DNA of 64,000 nucleotides, taken from Larkinella sp051857545. GTDB lineage: Bacteria > Bacteroidota > Bacteroidia > Cytophagales > Spirosomataceae. Under the pieces are notes generated by a model. It searched no databases and was not told the origin of the DNA. It saw nothing but the letters and a program-made list of their open reading frames with translations. The stretch is taken from NCBI RefSeq assembly GCF_051857545.1, contig NZ_JBPZHB010000001.1, positions 124,001 to 188,000 on the forward strand, read 5' to 3'. Shown here piece after piece: positions 8,133-16,534 of this stretch; the stretch's first letter is position 1; every line of letters begins with the position of its first letter. The position numbers and the translations under genes are program-made.

Positions 8133-9866
8133 TCAATACCCCGGATTTTGCTTCATATTGATATTCGAGTTGATCTCGTCGATCGGAATGGGTTGGGCGT
8201 AATCGGTGGCTTCCCACTGAATGGTTCCGCCCCGGATGCGCTGGTAATAAGCCGCTTCCTGTGCTCCCAACTGCCAGCGACGAACATCGATCCACCAGTG
8301 GCCTTCGCCGAATAATTCCGCCCAGCGTTCGTACTTGAGCGGATCGGATTTAAGAACCGCATCGGTGGCTTTCGTGGCATCGGTCAGGCTCTTGTAATCG
8401 ATCGGCGACGCGGTATTGACCGGATAGCCGTAAGCCCGCCGTTTTACCTTGTTGACGTATTCCAGCGCCGTGGCATTGTCACCGGTACGCATGAGCGTTT
8501 CGGCATACAGAAGATACACGTCGGCTAACCGCAACAGCAGAATGTTGTTGCCATTGGCCATGTTGACTTCGGTTTCCGTGGCATCGACCGTCAGGTATTT
8601 CCGGAAACTCCAGGCTTCCATGTCCATTTCACTGATGTCGAGAAAGTGCGAAATCGGCCGTTTTTTGCCGCTTACGGTCATGCTGTCCACGTAAGGCTGC
8701 CAGCAGGCCACCCACAGGCGCGGGTCCACGGTTTTGTTCTGCCGCGCCAGCACCGAGCGGGTGATATACGCCGGATCAATGTTGGTCGCCAGCGGTTGCG
8801 TGGTACCGGCTTTGAAGTAATGGCCTTCGTTAAAGCCAAACCGGGCGAGATTTTTGGCGTGCGGAAACACGTTCGACCAGGCCGAAGCAGCGGGTAGGTT
8901 GTTGTCGTTCACGTAAGTCGGTGCCAGCACCATACCAATGCTCGATCCCATTGAGGTTTCCGTGTTGCCACGGGCGGTCATGTCCACGTTCAGGTTCATT
9001 TCCAGCAACGATTCGGAGTTGAATTCGTTTTTGCCGTTGAACATGGTTTTGTAGACATCGAACGAAACCAGCGACTTGCCACTGTTGGTGATTACATCCG
9101 CCAGCGAGGTTTTCGCATTGGTCCAGTCCTGGGTGTAGACGTACGCTTTGCCGAGGGCTGCCTTGACCGCCCAACCGCTGATTTTGTGTTTATCGTTCGC
9201 ACCTGTCCAGGTTTTGCCGGCCAGCAGCGTTTCTGCCGCTTTCAGATCGGTGATGATAAAATCCCAGACCTGCTTCACCGTGGCCCGTTCTACCTGCGTC
9301 TGATCGAGGCTGGTCGACGCTTCGGTAATGATGGGAACGCCCAGTTTGTCGCCACCCTGGCCGTCGATGATCATGGCTTCCCCCCAGATCGTGATCAGGT
9401 ACTGATAATACCAGGCGCGGAGGAAAAGGGCCTGACCTTTCATGAGATCAATAGCCGCTTTATCGGTTTGCGAAGTCGCTTTGGGGCGGTATTTTTCAAT
9501 GTTGACCAGCAGCGTATTGGCGCGCTGAACGCCTTTCCAGGTGTCCCGCCAGGTTTCCGACAGAAAACCGTCGTTAGGCTGTGAGTTGTTCTGGCCAAGT
9601 TGAATCCAGGTCGGTGTTCCCTGCCAGCTCAGGTCGGCAGTATGGTCCCACATGTAATAGGCTTTCCCATAAATGTTATGGCCGAATAAACCCGCGGAGT
9701 GCTGTGTCCCGTAGACACCGGTCAGCAATTGTTCCAAATCCGTCACCGAACCGGGATAATTGTTGGTAGAAAGCGCACCGGGATTGGTCACATCGATAAA
9801 ATCTTCTTTACAGCCGGCCAAACCGAGCAGGGCCGTAAAGAGGGCTATTTTCAGAAATGGCTTCAT
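8133..9866 (-). CDS. SusD/RagB-family nutrient-binding outer-membrane lipoprotein
   Basis: 577 residues from the ATG at 9866, which gives a lipoprotein signal MKPFLKIALFTALLGLAGC with the acylated Cys at 19. The long helical TPR-like body has SusD landmarks: an RAxxLLxNIEKY-like helix early, FLRAWYYQYLITIWGEA in the first third, and WAELFGEGHWWIDVRRW near the end. SusD proteins sit on the cell surface and cap the SusC porin, feeding glycans or other oligomers to it. It is 42 bp downstream of the SusC gene on the same strand. The ligand cannot be told from sequence. Confidence 0.95.
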   Translation of the reverse strand: MKPFLKIALFTALLGLAGCKEDFIDVTNPGALSTNNYPGSVTDLEQLLTGVYGTQHSAGLFGHNIYGKAYYMWDHTADLSWQGTPTWIQLGQNNSQPNDGFLSETWRDTWKGVQRANTLLVNIEKYRPKATSQTDKAAIDLMKGQALFLRAWYYQYLITIWGEAMIIDGQGGDKLGVPIITEASTSLDQTQVERATVKQVWDFIITDLKAAETLLAGKTWTGANDKHKISGWAVKAALGKAYVYTQDWTNAKTSLADVITNSGKSLVSFDVYKTMFNGKNEFNSESLLEMNLNVDMTARGNTETSMGSSIGMVLAPTYVNDNNLPAASAWSNVFPHAKNLARFGFNEGHYFKAGTTQPLATNIDPAYITRSVLARQNKTVDPRLWVACWQPYVDSMTVSGKKRPISHFLDISEMDMEAWSFRKYLTVDATETEVNMANGNNILLLRLADVYLLYAETLMRTGDNATALEYVNKVKRRAYGYPVNTASPIDYKSLTDATKATDAVLKSDPLKYERWAELFGEGHWWIDVRRWQLGAQEAAYYQRIRGGTIQWEATDYAQPIPIDEINSNINMKQNPGY

Positions 9867-9908
9867 CGTATGAAACATAGTTGTATCAACTGAGTAAGGT
9901 CTGGAGAA

Positions 9909-12900
9909 TTAGAAACTGGCATCGATGCCCATCGACAGGAGCGTGGTGCGCGGGTAGGAGTAGATCGCATCGATTCCGCGTCCGGTCGTTCCGTTGCGTC
10001 CCATCACCTCGGGGTCCAGGCCCGAATACTTCGTCAGCGTCATCAGGTTTTGCCCCTGCATGTAGATGCGGATGCTACCCATTTTGATCTTGTTGGTGAT
10101 CACCGACGGCAGTGTATAACCGACCTGGAGATTGCGCAGTTTCAGATAGGCTCCGTTTTCCACGTAATAGTCCGAGATGCGGGTGTAGTTGGAATTCGGA
10201 TCACGAACATAGTTGCCGGAAGCATCCTGGTAGCCTACGCGCGGCCGGTCGGTCAGGCCATTTCCGTTGAAGAAAGAGGTCTGGAAAATATCGCCCGTGG
10301 TGTTGTAATCGCCCACAAAAAATTGCGTGTAATAGCGGTTGGCGTTGTAAATGTCCAGCCCCTGCACACCCTGAAACAAAGCCGACACGTCGAACCCTTT
10401 CCAGCCCAGATTCAGCGTCAAACCGTAGGTCATTTTGGGCCAGGGGTTACCAATGTAGGTTTTATCGTCGATGGTGATTCTTCCGTCGCCGTTCACATCC
10501 CTGAATTTCAGGTCACCGGCACCGGTTCCGGCCGCCTGATACACCACGCCCGTGGTGGGTTTGCCGGCAGCCGCTGCTTTTTCCCGGGCTTGCTGGTTCA
10601 GCGTAGCCACTTCCGCATCGGTTTGGAAAATACCTTCCGTGATATACCCGAAATACTGGCTCATGGCGTAACCGGCCTGCGTCCGGGCAATGGTGCTTTC
10701 GAGGTAATCACCCCCGGCACCGTCGTTGATTGGGTTGTTGTTCGTCCCGCTCAGTTGCTTGACGAGGTTTTTGTTGAAGGCGGCATTGGCGGCAACGCTG
10801 TAGGTAAAGGCTCCCACTTTGCCCCGGTAGTCGATGGCGAGTTCAAGCCCTTTGTTGCTCATCTGGCCGATGTTGGTATACACCGTAGAGGCAGCAAAAC
10901 CCGCTGATCGGGGAACCGGCACCTGGTAAATCATGTCCTGAGTCTGGCGGCTATACCAGTCGATGGTTACATTCAAGCGGTTGTTGAATAGTCCGATGTC
11001 GGCGCCGATGTCCGTCTGTTTTACTTCTTCCCACTTGATGTTTTCGTTGGGTAGCTGGGCGGTCAGTGCATAGCCTTTGGAACGGCTGCCGTCCGGCAAA
11101 CCGTGGATGTTCGTGCCTCCCGTTCCGCCGTAGGATGCCTGATAGGTAAACTGCGGAATGTTGCTGGTGCTGCCCAATTTGCCGTAACTGGCGCGGAGCT
11201 TGAGGTTCGAGATGGCCGGAATATTCCGCATGAACGCTTCTTCGGTCACTTTCCAGCCTACCGAAAACGACGGGAATACCCCCCAGCGGTTGGCGGGACC
11301 AAACCGGTCGGAACCATCCCGGCGGACGTTGGCTGTCAGCAGGTATTTCCCGGCATAGGTGTAATTGATCCGGCCAAACTGCGACAAAAGCCGGGTTTGG
11401 GGGTATTCGCCACCGCTGGCGCGGTAGGTGCTGGGGTCGGTGCTCAGGCCCAGGTTATACGTAACGATTTGAAACCCCTGCGCTTCGGCCGACAGGTTGC
11501 TCAGGTCCTGCTGATAGGCTTCGTAACCTGCCATCGCTTTAAACTCGTGCTGACCAATGGTTTTGTCGTAGGTCAACACGAAGTTTCCCGTCAGGTTGCG
11601 TTGGTTCGTTTGCGTCCGGGTCAGGTAAGCCAGCGCGTTCCGGACCACCCCAAAGTCGTGGGCTTCGCGGAACGTGTAATCGCGACCACTGAATATGGAG
11701 GCCCCGAATGTCGAGCGAAAATTTAACCCGTTGACGATTTCCCAATCAAGGTATACATTGCCTTCAAGGGCGTATTGATCGCTGAGCCGGTGATGAATCG
11801 CTTCCCAGCCGACCAGGTTGGGGCCCGTAAAAAACGAACCGGTTTTGGCCCAGCCGCCGAACGGATTGGTTTCGTCGCGGACGGCAACCAGCGGAGCCGA
11901 GCGAAACGGGTAGGTCGTGCTTTGCGCCGGATTGGTGCTCGTCCGCCAGGCAAACAGCGTTTCGCCGATTTTCAGGCGTTTGTTGATTTTAAAATCTGCG
12001 TTCGACCGAATCCCCCAACGTTGAAATGAGTTATCGATGATCGTGCCGTCTTCGCGCTGGTAGTTGGCGGAGAGGTAGTAATTGGCTTTGGCGGAGGCTC
12101 CCGCCATCGAAAGCGAGTAACTCTGTTCTTTCCCGTTTTGATAAATTTCGTCGGCCCAGTCGGTATTGGGTAAGGTGGCCGGATCTCCATATCCGCTCGT
12201 GTTGACGCCGAAGGCTTGTTTGGCTTTGATATAATCCGCCGTGTTCAGCATCTGATACAGATTACGGGGTTGCCGAACGCCGTAATACGCATTGAAGTTG
12301 ATGCTCATTTTGTCCATTTTGGTGCCGCGTTTCGTCGTCACAAGCACCACGCCCCCCGCAGCCTGCGCGCCGTAAATGGCAGCCGCGCTGGCATCTTTTA
12401 GCACTTCGATGGACTCGACATCCTGGAGGTTGAAGTTATTGCCCGCACCCATCCGAATCCCATCCACGATATACAGAGGAGCCATACCACCAATGGAGCC
12501 AATGCCCCGGATGACAATATCGGAGCCACCGCCCGGTGTGCCATCTGGTCGCGTTACCTGCACCCCGGCAGCCCGGCCCTGCAAAGCTTCGTTGACGCTC
12601 CGGACGGGCAGGTTTTTGATTTCTTCCGCCTTGACCGACGATACCGATCCGGTCAGATCCGACCGTTTTTGGGTACCGTAACCAACCACGACGACTTCGC
12701 TGAGGTTTTTCGTGTCGGTTAATAAACTGACGTTTACCTCCGTACGGTTTCCAACGGCAATTTCCTGGGAGGTATAGCCAACAAAACTGAACACCAGAAC
12801 CGCATCGCCCGTCTGCATAGTCAGGCGGTATTGTCCGTTGCCGTCCGTTGTGGTTCCGCGGGTGGTTCCTTTCACCACCACGCTGACGCCCGGCAGCCGT

Positions 12901-13358
12901 ACCCCGGCTTCATCCGAAACCGTTCCGGATACGTTCTGATCGACCGCTGCGGCATCGTGGTTGCGCAACAGCTCATCGGCTGACGGAACCGGCAGGGGTT
13001 CCAGGTTCAGAATGATCTGCCGCCCTTTCACGTAGTAGGTCAGACTCAGCGGTTTCAGTAATTTGTCCAGAATTTCGCTCAGCGGTTGGTTGCTGGCATT
13101 GAACGACACGCGCTGATTTAACTGAACCAGGGCCGAGCGGTAGGCAAAACGAACGTCGGCCTGTTTTCCCAACTGGTTCAAAACCGCCTTCATCGGGAGG
13201 TTGGTGGCCTGGATCGTGACACGCTGATCCATGATTCGCTGGGCTTCCACGGGGCGGGCCAAAGCGAGCCCGGTGAAGATCGCGGCCAGGAGTAACTGAT
13301 AGAAAGTCAATTTCATAAAGCTACGCAACAGGCTAAGCGGTTGTCGAAGTTTTTTCAT
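9909..13358 (-). CDS. SusC/RagA TonB-linked outer-membrane transporter with STN signalling domain
   Basis: About 1149 residues from the ATG at 13358, chosen because it precedes a signal sequence; the frame stays open to 13418. Domains in order: signal (to about 41), STN domain (about 47-115, QRVTIQATNLPMKAVLNQLG), a carboxypeptidase-like regulatory domain (VSGTVSDEAGVRLPGVSVVVKG), the TonB plug (SVNEALQGRAAGVQVTRPDG ... YIVDGIRMG) and a 22-strand barrel ending in the aromatic residue of DASF. The STN domain means that substrate binding can be signalled to the FecR protein and ECF sigma encoded just upstream (13588-14703, 15326-16084). It works with the SusD encoded next to it. Confidence 0.96.
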   Translation of the reverse strand: MKKLRQPLSLLRSFMKLTFYQLLLAAIFTGLALARPVEAQRIMDQRVTIQATNLPMKAVLNQLGKQADVRFAYRSALVQLNQRVSFNASNQPLSEILDKLLKPLSLTYYVKGRQIILNLEPLPVPSADELLRNHDAAAVDQNVSGTVSDEAGVRLPGVSVVVKGTTRGTTTDGNGQYRLTMQTGDAVLVFSFVGYTSQEIAVGNRTEVNVSLLTDTKNLSEVVVVGYGTQKRSDLTGSVSSVKAEEIKNLPVRSVNEALQGRAAGVQVTRPDGTPGGGSDIVIRGIGSIGGMAPLYIVDGIRMGAGNNFNLQDVESIEVLKDASAAAIYGAQAAGGVVLVTTKRGTKMDKMSINFNAYYGVRQPRNLYQMLNTADYIKAKQAFGVNTSGYGDPATLPNTDWADEIYQNGKEQSYSLSMAGASAKANYYLSANYQREDGTIIDNSFQRWGIRSNADFKINKRLKIGETLFAWRTSTNPAQSTTYPFRSAPLVAVRDETNPFGGWAKTGSFFTGPNLVGWEAIHHRLSDQYALEGNVYLDWEIVNGLNFRSTFGASIFSGRDYTFREAHDFGVVRNALAYLTRTQTNQRNLTGNFVLTYDKTIGQHEFKAMAGYEAYQQDLSNLSAEAQGFQIVTYNLGLSTDPSTYRASGGEYPQTRLLSQFGRINYTYAGKYLLTANVRRDGSDRFGPANRWGVFPSFSVGWKVTEEAFMRNIPAISNLKLRASYGKLGSTSNIPQFTYQASYGGTGGTNIHGLPDGSRSKGYALTAQLPNENIKWEEVKQTDIGADIGLFNNRLNVTIDWYSRQTQDMIYQVPVPRSAGFAASTVYTNIGQMSNKGLELAIDYRGKVGAFTYSVAANAAFNKNLVKQLSGTNNNPINDGAGGDYLESTIARTQAGYAMSQYFGYITEGIFQTDAEVATLNQQAREKAAAAGKPTTGVVYQAAGTGAGDLKFRDVNGDGRITIDDKTYIGNPWPKMTYGLTLNLGWKGFDVSALFQGVQGLDIYNANRYYTQFFVGDYNTTGDIFQTSFFNGNGLTDRPRVGYQDASGNYVRDPNSNYTRISDYYVENGAYLKLRNLQVGYTLPSVITNKIKMGSIRIYMQGQNLMTLTKYSGLDPEVMGRNGTTGRGIDAIYSYPRTTLLSMGIDASF

Positions 13359-13452
13359 ACTTTTGCTTGTTTTTTGGCTGTTTGGGGTTTCGAATAGACA
13401 AAAAATACCCTTCTTCATCCTGGATGAGGTTGCTTAAAAAGGGGGCCGTTAG

Positions 13453-13481
13453 GGTCAGTGATGCTGGAACCATCATTGACC
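13453..13481 (-). terminator. Hairpin between fecR and susC, possible attenuator
   Basis: GGTCAGTGATG (13453-13463) pairs with CATCATTGACC (13471-13481) around a 7-nt loop, with a single G-T pair in the stem. On the minus strand the stem is followed after about 10 nt by CCCCCTTTTT, so it could reduce readthrough from fecR into susC. On the plus strand a run of seven T follows directly. The direction of action is uncertain. Confidence 0.45.
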
Positions 13482-13587
13482 TTTTTTTGTGAAAGGGGGT
13501 TACTCAATCATAGGCAAATGGGATTAGGGATAGAGATGGGGTCCGCGTAAAACGCATTAAAATGTATAGGGTTTAGGAATAGTTACT

Positions 13588-14703
13588 TCAATGGCATCCT
13601 TTGCTGGTGATCACAATCTGGCCGTCGAGCACTTCATATGACGCGCCGATGGTCTGGCAAATGACATCCAGCCGTTCCAGCAAATTTTCTTCATTAAACG
13701 TCAGGTTCACGAGACAGTTGGCCAGCGCTTCCTCATCGAAAAGCAGTTTGATGCCGTATGTACGCTCGATGCTGGAAAATACTTTGTCCACCGGCGCATC
13801 TTCAAACACCTGCTCGCGACTGGGCCGGTTGGCGATCAAAGCCGCCGGCTTTGCCACCAGGGCTTTCACCAGCTTGTTGTCTTCCAGGTTATACGTCATC
13901 TGTTGATTCGGCGTCAGCACCACCCCTTCGACGCGCCGGAGACCGGATTGCTGCGCCTGTTCGTAATCTTTCTGCGAATAGACCGAAACGCGACCGGTTT
14001 TTACCATCACGGTTACGTCTTTTTCGCTCGTGTAAGCCCGAACCAGAAAGCTGGTTCCCAGTACTTTGGTGACCGTTTGGTTGGCGTAAATCAAAAACGG
14101 CTTGGCCGGATTTTTCATCACGTCGAAAAACGCTTCACCGCTGAGGTAAACCGTGCGGGTTGTGTTGTCAAACCGCTCGGGATAGCTTAAACGGCTGTTG
14201 GGGTTCAGCGTTACCACGCTGCCATCGCTCAGCAGGATATTGATCGCTTTAGGGCCGGTATTGACCTTTTCCTGTAGCGGTATCGTGACGGTTTTGGTCA
14301 GGTATTCGTAGGGGTCGGCCGCCGGTTTGGGGGCTCGGTTCACGTAAAGCCAGGTACTGAGGCTGATGAGTAAAACGGAGGCCGCCACCGCCCAGCGCCA
14401 CCACGGCCGTTGCCCCAGCGGCAGAACCGGCACGTCCAGCTCCGCATTCCGGTGTTCGACGGCCTTGCCGACCAGCCGGTTCAGCTCGTCCGCCAGCCGG
14501 TTTTCGGTGGCATCGTCGCGGTAGTGGTCATCCAGCGCGCGGACCAGTTCCTGAGCCTGCCGAACCACGTCGGCGCGGTCGGGATTCTGGGCCAGCCACC
14601 GGTTCCAGAAAAGGGCGGCTTGCGGAGACGACTCCGCCGTCCACTGCCGGAAGGATGCATCGAACAGGAAGTCTTCAGCTTCGTACGTTCTGTAATTAAT
14701 CAT
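13588..14703 (-). CDS. FecR-family anti-sigma factor
   Basis: 371 residues. The cytoplasmic N-terminal part (1-95) contains the WxxWLAQNPDRADVVRQA pattern of sigma-binding FecR proteins. One membrane span lies near 100-120 (WWRWAVAASVLLISLSTWLYV). A periplasmic FecR beta domain (NTGPKAINILLSDGSVVTLNP ... GEAFFDVMKNPAKPFLI) and a C-terminal domain of the DUF4974 type (VFSSIERTYGIKLLFDEE) follow. It receives the signal from the STN domain of the adjacent SusC and controls the ECF sigma at 15326. The gene is separated from the sigma gene by a repeat array of over 400 bp. Confidence 0.95.
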   Translation of the reverse strand: MINYRTYEAEDFLFDASFRQWTAESSPQAALFWNRWLAQNPDRADVVRQAQELVRALDDHYRDDATENRLADELNRLVGKAVEHRNAELDVPVLPLGQRPWWRWAVAASVLLISLSTWLYVNRAPKPAADPYEYLTKTVTIPLQEKVNTGPKAINILLSDGSVVTLNPNSRLSYPERFDNTTRTVYLSGEAFFDVMKNPAKPFLIYANQTVTKVLGTSFLVRAYTSEKDVTVMVKTGRVSVYSQKDYEQAQQSGLRRVEGVVLTPNQQMTYNLEDNKLVKALVAKPAALIANRPSREQVFEDAPVDKVFSSIERTYGIKLLFDEEALANCLVNLTFNEENLLERLDVICQTIGASYEVLDGQIVITSKGCH

Positions 14704-14857
14704 TGAGAAAATGGTATTCTAAGGCTTCTACTTGCATAGTGCCGGAGAGGGAGGGGCAATACCCAAAAAAAAGTAAAATTATTTTTGGGAAGAGTTCAAT
14801 AACTGATTGGCTGAACTTTTAGCTGTGAAGTAGAAGGTAATGGTCCTTACGCAGGAA

Positions 14858-15300
14858 AATCAAAAAATCCCCTAGGGATAGCCCATCGTTTGATTATGAA
14901 ATGCCCCATCCCTCCGGGACTCGTCCGCGCTATACATTGGACATGATTGCTACAAAATGCCCCATCCCTCCGGGACTCATCCGTGCTATACATTGGACAC
15001 GGTGGCTACAAAATGCCCCATCCCTCCGGGACTCATCCGCGCTATACATTGGACACGGTGGCTACAAAATGCCCCATCCCTATGGGATGGCAAAACAGAA
15101 CTCCAGCAGGAGAATCAGAAACAATCCCATCGGGATAATCCATTTTGTAGCAACCGCGTCCAAAAAATCAAAAACAATCCCGTAGGGATGATCCATTTAG
15201 TAAGTGTGAAATGCCCCATCCCTCCGGGACTCATCCAGCTTATACCCGAACACGGTTCATACTACAATATGCCCCATCCCTCCGGGAAGGAAGCTCAAAA
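14858..15300. repeat. 56-bp tandem repeat with inverted copies (palindromic intergenic array)
   Basis: Direct copies beginning AAATGCCCCATCCCTCCGGG start at 14899, 14955, 15011 and 15067, an exact 56-bp period. Each contains CTATACATTGGAC and GGTGGCTAC or a near variant. Between about 15117 and 15205 the array is reversed: the complement of 15120-15164 reads TTGGACGCGGTTGCTAC then AAAATGG. Forward units return at 15208 and 15269. A degenerate reversed unit sits before the array (ATCCCCTAGGGAT near 14866). The array fills most of the 622-bp gap between fecR and the sigma gene. The remaining part next to fecR (14704-14857) holds only AT-rich sequence with small hairpins (CCCAAAAA/TTTTTGGG). Repeated peptides from this array are not genes. 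Confidence 0.9.
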
Positions 15301-15325
15301 CCAGGTTCCGTGGAATGGTCTTTCG

Positions 15326-16084
15326 TTAAAATAACCGTATCATTCCCAGCAAAACCACAAGCAGGCTGGATGACCACTGGTGGCGGAGTTCCTTGAAGGT
15401 TCGGTGAAGCAGGTTGGCGACGCTCTGTCGCTCCAGCCCCATGATCAGGGCTATTTCGTGGTTTTCCAGATTCTGGTAAAATCGCAGGTAGAGCACTTCC
15501 TGCTGGCGTTTGGATAGGGAAGCCATGAGCTGGTGTAACAGGCGGGTTTGCTCCGTCTGGCTTTCGTCATCGATAATTTTCTGTTCGATGGAATCGGAAA
15601 ACGGCATCTGGGCAGGCTCCGATTCGTCGAGCTGAACCAACGGATGGTGGGGAAGGGCTTTTAGCAGTTTATAGCGCAGGGCTTTCAGCAAATACGTTTT
15701 GACAAAAACCGCATCGCTGACCGTTGCCCGTCGGTCCCATAATTCCAGCAGCAAATCCTGGATAGTATCCCAAACCAGTTCCGAATCCGCAGTCAGCCGT
15801 GAACCGTAGTTATACAAGCTACGGTAATGCCCCTGAGCCAGTTCGCCGAAAGCCAGTTCGTCACCGGCTTTGAAGCGTTGCCATAGCTCCTGGGGGGCAA
15901 GATTTTTATACTCAGCGGCTGTAAAGCGTTCCAATGGATGATGACCGTCAAGGACTAACTTTAATTGTACCAAATGTAATGTTATTTTAACAGAGATGGT
16001 ATTTTGTGGGTGAAATCTATAATTAAAAGAATTTAAAATATGGCAGTCAGTGGAGCCGATAAAGTGCGGGACGAGGGCTGACAT
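15326..16084 (-). CDS. ECF-type RNA polymerase sigma factor
   Basis: Sigma-70 region 2 lies at ELWQRFKAGDELAFGELAQGHYRSLYNYGSRL, and region 4 at LSKRQQEVLYLRFYQNLENHEIALIMGLERQSVANLLHRTFKELR, the DNA-binding helix-turn-helix. The recognisable domain begins near residue 50. There is no ATG between 16084 and that point, so the start is either 16084 or an internal GTG/TTG near 15960. It pairs functionally with the FecR downstream, in the FecI-FecR-SusC arrangement common in Bacteroidota, and probably drives the susCD operon. The gene is divergent from the small membrane protein gene at 16211. Confidence 0.9.
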   Translation of the reverse strand: MSALVPHFIGSTDCHILNSFNYRFHPQNTISVKITLHLVQLKLVLDGHHPLERFTAAEYKNLAPQELWQRFKAGDELAFGELAQGHYRSLYNYGSRLTADSELVWDTIQDLLLELWDRRATVSDAVFVKTYLLKALRYKLLKALPHHPLVQLDESEPAQMPFSDSIEQKIIDDESQTEQTRLLHQLMASLSKRQQEVLYLRFYQNLENHEIALIMGLERQSVANLLHRTFKELRHQWSSSLLVVLLGMIRLF

Positions 16085-16210
16085 CCGGAAAAAGAACCAA
16101 AAATGGAGCGTCGGCTTTCAATAAATCGGCAGTTCGCTAACTTTGATGGAATATTGCTTTCAGGGACTCCCGGTTTCGACAACGGTATTGATCAAACGAA
16201 TAGCCACACC

Positions 16211-16336
16211 ATGAATAACCGTTTCAAAATATGGCTCAAGCGCGTCGGCTGGCTGGGCTTTCTTTTCTTTCTCATTAAAGGCCTGCTCTGGCTAATCATC
16301 CCTTATTTAATTGCAAAAGGCGTTTTTTCAAAGTAA
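16211..16336 (+). CDS. 41-residue single-span membrane protein
   Basis: The ATG at 16211 opens MNNRFKIWLKRVGWLGFLFF and closes in IPYLIAKGVF. A short basic N-terminus is followed by about 26 hydrophobic residues, one membrane span. The frame stays open upstream to 16103, but that part has no membrane or signal character, so the short form is preferred. Small proteins with the pattern KRxGxxGFLFFLIKGLLWL are, from memory, common in Bacteroidota genomes and are often misnamed; no function is known to me. It precedes tamB by 198 bp of non-coding sequence with no clear signal. Confidence 0.6.
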   Translation: MNNRFKIWLKRVGWLGFLFFLIKGLLWLIIPYLIAKGVFSK

Positions 16337-16534
16337 AACAGAATCAAGAAGTAACATCACTATAACATAATCACTTTCTGCGCGGTTTATTGAAGAAGGA
16401 AATTGGCCGGATTATTGACATCGTCTCTATTATTTTTTTTGTACAAATATGACCCCACGTTCAACATTCGGCGTCTAAAGTACGTATTGAATAAGAAGTA
16501 AAGGCAGAAAACAGGGTAGGCGGTTGGTTATCCG

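Noticed and set aside
14899..15300. CRISPR array
   Set aside because: The repeat is continuous at 56 bp with no unique spacers, contains inverted units and has no cas genes nearby.
14901..15396. Proteins with repeated MPHPSGTHPRYTLD-like units
   Set aside because: They are translations of the 56-bp tandem repeat in several frames.
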